From NCBI GenBank assembly GCA_003162475.1, contig PMOI01000014.1, positions 1 through 37,563 of the forward strand: 37,563 nt of DNA. The letters are read 5' to 3'. A program made the translations under genes and the position numbers. The notes below the pieces were generated by a model. That model had not been told where the DNA came from. It saw only the letters and a list, made by a program, of their open reading frames with translations, and did not search any database. Positions 31,095 through 37,563 of this stretch are shown here, one piece after another. Every line of letters begins with the position of its first letter. Positions within the stretch are counted from its first letter, which is position 1. Source of the stretch: Acidimicrobiaceae bacterium (GTDB taxonomy: Bacteria; Actinomycetota; Acidimicrobiia; Acidimicrobiales; RAAP-2).

Positions 31095-32368
31095 GTGGGT
31101 CGAACGAACTGCTCTCGACCGGGTCCCACGCTCACCACGGAAATGGCGACGCCGATGGTCTCTTCCAAGAATTTCACGTAGTGCTTCGCTTCGCTCGGGA
31201 GTTGTTCGTACTTCGTCGCCGAGGTGATGTCGGTGCGCCAGCCGGGCAACGTCTCGTAGAGGGGCGTCACCTCGTGCAGGACCGACTGGTGATAGGGCGG
31301 ATGGTCGTAGTGAACACCCTTCGCTTCGTAGCCCACGCAGACCTTGATCTCGTCGAGGGTGTCGAGGACGTCGAGTTTGGTAAGGGCGATCTCACTCAAC
31401 GAGTTGAGTCGGGCGGCCTGGCGCGTCATGACCGCGTCGAACCAACCAACGCGACGACGTCGACCGGTGTTCGTGCCGAACTCGTGGCCTCGTTCGACCA
31501 ATAGTTCCGCGAGCTCGCCGTCCAACTCGGTCGGGAAGGGTCCCGCGCCCACGCGCGTGATGTAGGCCTTGGCGATGCCGATGACGTCGGTGATGTCGCG
31601 CGGACCGAGTCCCGCGCCGATGCAGGCCCCTCCAGCGATGGGGTTCGACGAGGTGACGAAGGGATAGGTGCCGTGATCGAGGTCGAGGAACGTGGCCTGG
31701 GCGCTCTCGAGGAGGATCCGCTGGCCCGCGGCGAGGGCGTCGTGCACGATGGTGACGGTGTCGCCGATCATGGGCGCGATCCGTGGGGCCATCTCGTCGA
31801 GGTACTTCGAGGCGATGTCCTGTGCGCTGAGGGCCGGTCGGTTGTAGATCTTGGTGAGGATCAAGTTCTTCTCGTGCAACACCAACGCGAGCTTCTCGCG
31901 AAAGATCTTGGGGTCGAGGAGGTCCTGCACGCGAAGCCCGACGCGCGAGGACTTATCCGCGTATGCGGGACCGATGCCGCGCTTCGTCGTGCCGAGCGCG
32001 TTCTTTCCCAAGAAGCGTTCGGTCAAACGATCGAGCTCTTGGTGGTACGGCATGATGAGATGCGCGTTACCCGACACGACCAGGCGCGACGGGTCGACGC
32101 CTCGTGCGCTGAGTTGGTCGTACTCCGCGAGTAGGACCGCGGGATCGACGACGACGCCGTTACCGATGACCGGCGTGATGTGGGGATAGAGGACGCCTGA
32201 GGGCACGAGCTGCAGGGCGAAGGCCTCACCGTTGACGACGATGCGGTGTCCAGCGTTGTGGCCGCCCTGGTAACGCACGACCATGTCCATGTCGCGCGCG
32301 AGGAGGTCAACCGTGCGACCTTTGCCCTCGTCACCCCACTGGGTTCCGACCACTACGGATGCGGGCAC
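31091..32368 (-). CDS. purA: Adenylosuccinate synthetase
   Basis: Protein of 425 residues converting IMP to adenylosuccinate with GTP and aspartate. Seen: QWGDEGKG with D13, GGHNAGH with H40, and [12 protein letters not shown]. It starts at GTG with a strong GGAGGAG ribosome binding site a few bases upstream, so it is likely the first gene of the purA-D-B-C-S-Q-L operon. The 218 bases to hspR probably hold its promoter; TAGGCT near 32398-32403 is a possible -10 on this strand. I see no purine riboswitch or PUR box there. Confidence 0.96.
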   Translation of the reverse strand: MPASVVVGTQWGDEGKGRTVDLLARDMDMVVRYQGGHNAGHRIVVNGEAFALQLVPSGVLYPHITPVIGNGVVVDPAVLLAEYDQLSARGVDPSRLVVSGNAHLIMPYHQELDRLTERFLGKNALGTTKRGIGPAYADKSSRVGLRVQDLLDPKIFREKLALVLHEKNLILTKIYNRPALSAQDIASKYLDEMAPRIAPMIGDTVTIVHDALAAGQRILLESAQATFLDLDHGTYPFVTSSNPIAGGACIGAGLGPRDITDVIGIAKAYITRVGAGPFPTELDGELAELLVERGHEFGTNTGRRRRVGWFDAVMTRQAARLNSLSEIALTKLDVLDTLDEIKVCVGYEAKGVHYDHPPYHQSVLHEVTPLYETLPGWRTDITSATKYEQLPSEAKHYVKFLEETIGVAISVVSVGPGREQFVRPT

Positions 32369-32586
32369 TTGACTCCTCCGAGACGGCCTCGTTGCACGTC
32401 AAGCCTAACGTAAGAAAAAAGGCGCCTCGTCGTCCTGCGATGCGCGAACTCCTCGTCGAGCGGCTACGCGGTTGGTGTCACCGTCACGCACGTCGCAAGG
32501 AAGAGCCGCGAGGGCCAGCGAACCCCCGATCCGACGTTGGACGACACGATTCAAGGCCCGCGTGTCAAAGACTGCGTCGCGAGTGA

Positions 32587-32985
32587 TCAGCGATCAGCTC
32601 TTGGGCGCCGGACCTTTTCGATGATGAGCGCGAGCGTGTTCTGCACTGGGACGAGGTCACGTCGATAGTGACGGTGCGTGCGTTCGACGTTCGCGCGCGC
32701 CTCATCCGACAGCGAGTTCATCGCCTCCTTGACTTCAGCGATCTCTCCCTCGAGCACCATGATGCGCTTCACGCCCACTAAGTTGACGCCCTCGCTCGTC
32801 AGTTCTTGGATTCTGCGCAATGCCGCCAAGTCCGCGTCGGAGAACCGGCGAGACCCGCCTCGTGTGCGTTCGGGGTTCAAGAGTCCGCCGCGTTCGTAGT
32901 TGCGCAGCGTCTGGGGGTGGACGCCGGCGAGTTGGGCGAAGACCGAGATGACGTAGACGCCATGGATCTCTGGTTGTTCAGTCAC
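32587..32985 (-). CDS. hspR: MerR-family heat-shock repressor HspR
   Basis: Protein of 132 residues. The MerR-type winged helix is clear: VYVISVFAQLAGVHPQTLRN followed by YERGGLLNPERTRGGSRRFS, then a coiled-coil-like helix. HspR represses dnaK operons in actinobacteria by binding HAIR sites, with DnaK as co-repressor. The GTG start lies inside the end of dnaJ (8-base overlap) and GAGGTGAG precedes it. Gene order and sequence make the call firm. Confidence 0.93.
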   Translation of the reverse strand: MTEQPEIHGVYVISVFAQLAGVHPQTLRNYERGGLLNPERTRGGSRRFSDADLAALRRIQELTSEGVNLVGVKRIMVLEGEIAEVKEAMNSLSDEARANVERTHRHYRRDLVPVQNTLALIIEKVRRPRADR

Positions 32986-34057
32986 TGCTCACCTCTTCGT
33001 TCAAGGCGCTGGCCAACTGTTCGACGAGGCCGCGCTGTTGTTTCGTCAACTTCTTTGGAACCGCGACACTCACCGTCACCAAGAGATCGCCCGCCGCGTT
33101 CTTGCCGTGAGCCGGCACGCCGCGTCCCTTCACCCGCATGGTGGTGCCGGGTTGAGTGCCCGCTGGGATCTTGAGCGTGACGGGTTCGTCCAATGTCGGC
33201 ACCTCGACGGTGGTGCCGAGCATCACCTGGGTGAGAGGAACCTTCACGGTCGTGGTGACGTTGCGCCCTCGACGCTCGAAGTGCGGGTCCGGGGTCACGT
33301 GCACGTCGACGAAGAGGTCACCGGGAGGGCCCCCGTGCGTGCCGGGATTTCCCTTGCTCTTGAGGCGAATACGTTGCGAGTCGACGACGCCGGGCGGGAT
33401 GCGAACGTTGACGCGACGCGCCGAAGGTTCGCGACCAGTGCCGTGACACGTCGGACACGGCGTGGCGAAACGTCCACCGCGACCCTGACAGACGGGACAG
33501 ACACTCGACATCGCGAAGGGTCCCTGATCGTCGTTGATGACGCCGCGACCGTGACAACGTTCACACGTCACGAACTCGCTGCCCGGCGCGCCGCCGGTGC
33601 CCTTGCAGGTGTGACACGCGTCATTGCTCGGCAGCGACACGGTGGTCGTCACGCCCTTCACGGCGTCACGAAAGCCGAGGTGCAGCGCTGTTTCGAGATC
33701 GGCGCCGCGCTGGGCGCGTTGGCGCCGAGACCCGCCAAACAGTCCGCCAAAGATGTCGCCCAAGTCCGAGAAGTCGCCGGTCTGAAAGTTGAAGCCACCG
33801 GCGCCCGGTCCGCCGAGACCACTGGCCGCGGGGCCGAGGCGTCGGACCTCGTCGTACTCCTTGCGTTTGGGCTCGTCACCGAGCACGTCGTAGGCGCTCG
33901 AGATCGCTTTGAATCGTTCTTCGGATCCGGGATTCGTATCGGGGTGGGACTGTTTGGCGAGCTTTCGGTACGCCCGAGTGATCTCCTTATCGGTCGCACT
34001 CGAGGTGAGACCTAAGACCTGGTAGTAGTCCTTCTCGAACCACTCACGTTCGGCCAT
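32978..34057 (-). CDS. dnaJ: Chaperone DnaJ (Hsp40, type I)
   Basis: Protein of 359 residues. The J domain (about 10-72) has H38-P39-D40, the switch for DnaK ATPase. A short Gly/Phe region is followed by the zinc domain with four CxxCxGxG repeats (CHTCKGTG, CERCHGRG, CPVCQGRG, CPTCHGTG) and the substrate-binding C-terminus. It is the DnaJ of the dnaK operon; a second, stress-type paralogue may exist elsewhere. It lies seven bases after grpE. Confidence 0.96.
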   Translation of the reverse strand: MAEREWFEKDYYQVLGLTSSATDKEITRAYRKLAKQSHPDTNPGSEERFKAISSAYDVLGDEPKRKEYDEVRRLGPAASGLGGPGAGGFNFQTGDFSDLGDIFGGLFGGSRRQRAQRGADLETALHLGFRDAVKGVTTTVSLPSNDACHTCKGTGGAPGSEFVTCERCHGRGVINDDQGPFAMSSVCPVCQGRGGRFATPCPTCHGTGREPSARRVNVRIPPGVVDSQRIRLKSKGNPGTHGGPPGDLFVDVHVTPDPHFERRGRNVTTTVKVPLTQVMLGTTVEVPTLDEPVTLKIPAGTQPGTTMRVKGRGVPAHGKNAAGDLLVTVSVAVPKKLTKQQRGLVEQLASALNEEVSSD

Positions 34058-34064
34058 ACCCCCA

Positions 34065-36397
<2,333 letters not shown>

Positions 36398-36452
36398 TTA
36401 GTTCACTCTCTGGCTGGCCGGACGGTCCGGGAAACCAGAATCCATGAGAACG

Positions 36453-36515
36453 ATGCTACAGAGTTGAGTCCCTCCTTGTCAAGAACAATTATAAGAAGTG
36501 TTGCAACTCTGTAAT
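36453..36515 (-). promoter_or_regulatory. Tandem dnaK promoters overlapping a degenerate HAIR (HspR) site
   Basis: On the minus strand, the upstream promoter has ATTACA (36510-36515), 16 bases and a perfect TATAAT (36488-36493). The downstream one has a perfect TTGACA (36477-36482), 18 bases and TAGCAT (36453-36458). A HAIR-like site at 36463-36483 (CTTGACA, seven bases, ACTCAAC on the gene strand) matches CTTGAGT-N7-ACTCAAG at 11 or 12 of 14 arm positions and covers the downstream -35. Repression by HspR is expected. Confidence 0.65.
36458..36512. repeat. 9-bp inverted repeat spanning the dnaK promoters
   Basis: ACAGAGTTG (36458-36466) and CAACTCTGT (36504-36512) are perfect inverted copies, 37 bases apart, and enclose most of the promoter region and the HAIR-like site. 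It may be a second operator or a pair of half-sites. Confidence 0.45.
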
Positions 36516-36586
36516 TCCTAGAGTTTTAACGGGTTCTTAGAGCGGGCGACCTGAGGCGTTTTCGGTGGCAGGACTACGCTCAAGAG

Positions 36587-37342
36587 GTGCTCGATCTCGT
36601 ACTTCTGCGCCACGGACGCTCGACGTGGAACGATCTGAACCTCTTCACGGGTTGGCAGGACGTCGACCTCTCCCCCGAGGGCGAGGCCGAGTCCCGAGCG
36701 GCCGGGCTGCTCCTCGCCAGTGAAGCCGACCTCGATCTTCGGGTTCTGCACACTTCGGTCCTCACGAGGGCTATACGCACGGCCGACATTGCCCTGCACG
36801 CGGCCAATAGGTCCTGGCTCGGGGTTCGGCGAAGTTGGCGGCTCAACGAGCGCCACTACGGCGACCTCACCGGTAAGGACAAGAAGCAGACGGCCGACGA
36901 GTTCGGCATGGACCAGGTGAAGCTCTGGCGCCGTTCCTTCGACGTGGCGCCGCCTCCCCTACCGCTCGACGATCCGCGCAGCAGCAAGTTCGATCCGCGT
37001 TACCGCGACGTCGCGGCCGACTCCATTCCGCGCAGCGAGTGCTTGAAGGACGTCGTCGCGAGGGTGACGCCGTATTTTCGCGACGTGATCGGCGAGGACT
37101 TGAAGTCCGAGGGAGCGCGCGGCGGGGCGGTCCTCGTCGTGGCCCACGGCAACTCCATTCGCGCCCTTCGCATGGTGTTACAGAACATCAGTGAGAACGA
37201 GATCAGTGACCTGGAGGTCCCGACCGGCATTCCCTATCGCCTCACGTTGGACCGAGAGCTCAACGTCCTGGCGGCGAACTACCTCGGCGACCCCGAGACC
37301 GCCACGGAGGCGGCCGAGGCCGTCCGCCGCCAGGCCGGTTGA
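36587..37342 (+). CDS. gpmA: 2,3-bisphosphoglycerate-dependent phosphoglycerate mutase
   Basis: Protein of 251 residues, standard for dPGM, which interconverts 2- and 3-phosphoglycerate in glycolysis. The catalytic RHG is at residues 8-10 (H9), E88 lies in RLNERHYGDLTGKDKK and H187 in VVAHGNSIRAL. The start is GTG, with TACGCT exactly six bases upstream, the same arrangement as the PHP gene; AAGAG is a weak alternative ribosome site. The gene is divergent from dnaK across 198 bases. Glutamate-rich loop and length separate it from general histidine phosphatases. Confidence 0.93.
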   Translation: MLDLVLLRHGRSTWNDLNLFTGWQDVDLSPEGEAESRAAGLLLASEADLDLRVLHTSVLTRAIRTADIALHAANRSWLGVRRSWRLNERHYGDLTGKDKKQTADEFGMDQVKLWRRSFDVAPPPLPLDDPRSSKFDPRYRDVAADSIPRSECLKDVVARVTPYFRDVIGEDLKSEGARGGAVLVVAHGNSIRALRMVLQNISENEISDLEVPTGIPYRLTLDRELNVLAANYLGDPETATEAAEAVRRQAG

Positions 37343-37347
37343 GCTAG

Positions 37348-37563
37348 CTAGAGGGCCTCGGGTCCTCGTTCGTTGGTGCGAATGCGCACCACGTGTTCCA
37401 CGTCGGTCACCCAGGCCATACCGTCACCGACCGTGTCGGTGCGCGCGGCCGCGACGATGGCTTCGATGAGTACGTCGACGAGTTCGTCGGTGCACGTGAT
37501 CTCGCAACGGATCTTGTCCACGAAGTCGAACTCGTACTCCTTGCCCCGGTAGATCTCGATGTG
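37348..37563 (-). CDS. P-II family nitrogen regulatory protein, C-terminal 71 residues (cut by window edge)
   Basis: Read on the minus strand, the frame gives HIEIYRGKEYEFDFVDKIR, then AIVAAARTDTVGDGMAWVTD and VVRIRTNERGPEAL before a TAG stop. This is the P-II core: the end of the T loop with Tyr51 (IYRG), the B loop and the C loop. P-II proteins sense 2-oxoglutarate and ATP/ADP and control AmtB, glutamine synthetase or other targets. The B loop reads TDTVGDGM instead of the usual TGKIGDGK, so Lys85 and Lys90 are replaced, while Arg101 and Arg103 are kept. The start lies beyond the window. It converges on gpmA with five bases between the two stops. Confidence 0.83.
   Translation of the reverse strand, partial: HIEIYRGKEYEFDFVDKIRCEITCTDELVDVLIEAIVAAARTDTVGDGMAWVTDVEHVVRIRTNERGPEAL

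Noticed and set aside
32400..32425. GGCGCC followed by a T-run as intrinsic terminator between hspR and purA
   Set aside because: GGCGCC alone cannot form a hairpin with a loop, and no longer stem was found around it.

Overview
The window is GC-rich, densely packed chromosomal DNA from a high-GC Gram-positive bacterium (Actinobacteriota). The evidence is the dnaK-grpE-dnaJ-hspR order, a resuscitation-promoting-factor-like secreted protein, a DevS/DevR-type two-component pair, a DtxR/IdeR-type operator, a stand-alone purS with a small PurL, and many genes with no ribosome binding site and a -10-like box six or seven bases before the start codon (leaderless style). A deep-branching class such as Acidimicrobiia is my inference from overall gene character and cannot be proven here. 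No phage, insertion sequence, CRISPR array or rRNA is visible.

Layout. Positions 1-1500 hold a D-erythronate-dehydrogenase-like gene whose codon use differs from its neighbours, and a tiny unlisted ORF with a perfect Shine-Dalgarno. Positions 1500-4830 are a probable hypoxia/redox module: a zinc alcohol dehydrogenase behind a DevR-box-like palindrome, an unknown small protein, a DevR-like response regulator and a DevS-like GAF histidine kinase. Positions 4900-6400 hold an L,D-transpeptidase and an Asp/Glu racemase. Positions 6400-8400 are an operon of an exported Yx(F/W/Y)xxD protein, an ECF sigma factor and a membrane anti-sigma factor. Positions 8400-11100 carry a VOC protein, trhO (tRNA U34 hydroxylation), a HEAT-like protein and a DinB-like protein. 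Positions 11100-14300 hold a DtxR-family regulator without most metal ligands, a near-perfect DtxR/IdeR box, and an MFS exporter-marR operon with two palindromes around its -10. Positions 14300-18700 carry OsmC, a DUF1801 protein, a minimal Rpf with a long leader, two coupled membrane proteins and two VOC proteins. Positions 18750-18935 are tRNA-Asp and tRNA-Phe separated by a strong hairpin.

Positions 19300-32400 are mostly nucleotide synthesis. purA-purD-purB-purC-purS-purQ-purL run on the minus strand, mostly with 4-base NTGA overlaps. After an opposite-strand PHP phosphoesterase come purF-purM-pyrE, also overlapping. Together the ten genes cover most of IMP synthesis plus the AMP branch and one pyrimidine step; purN, purH and purE/K are not in the window. 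Positions 32600-36400 are the dnaK-grpE-dnaJ-hspR chaperone operon with tandem promoters and a degenerate HAIR (HspR) operator. The window ends with gpmA and the 3' part of a P-II gene with altered nucleotide-site residues.

Most genes are ordinary. The points most worth a second look are the DtxR-family protein that lost its metal site yet lies next to an iron box, the DevR-box/ADH/DevRS group with a possible heme ligand, the long rpf leader, the sigma-factor operon with its exported partner, the tiny ORF at 1098-1214, the leaderless signature and the odd P-II.
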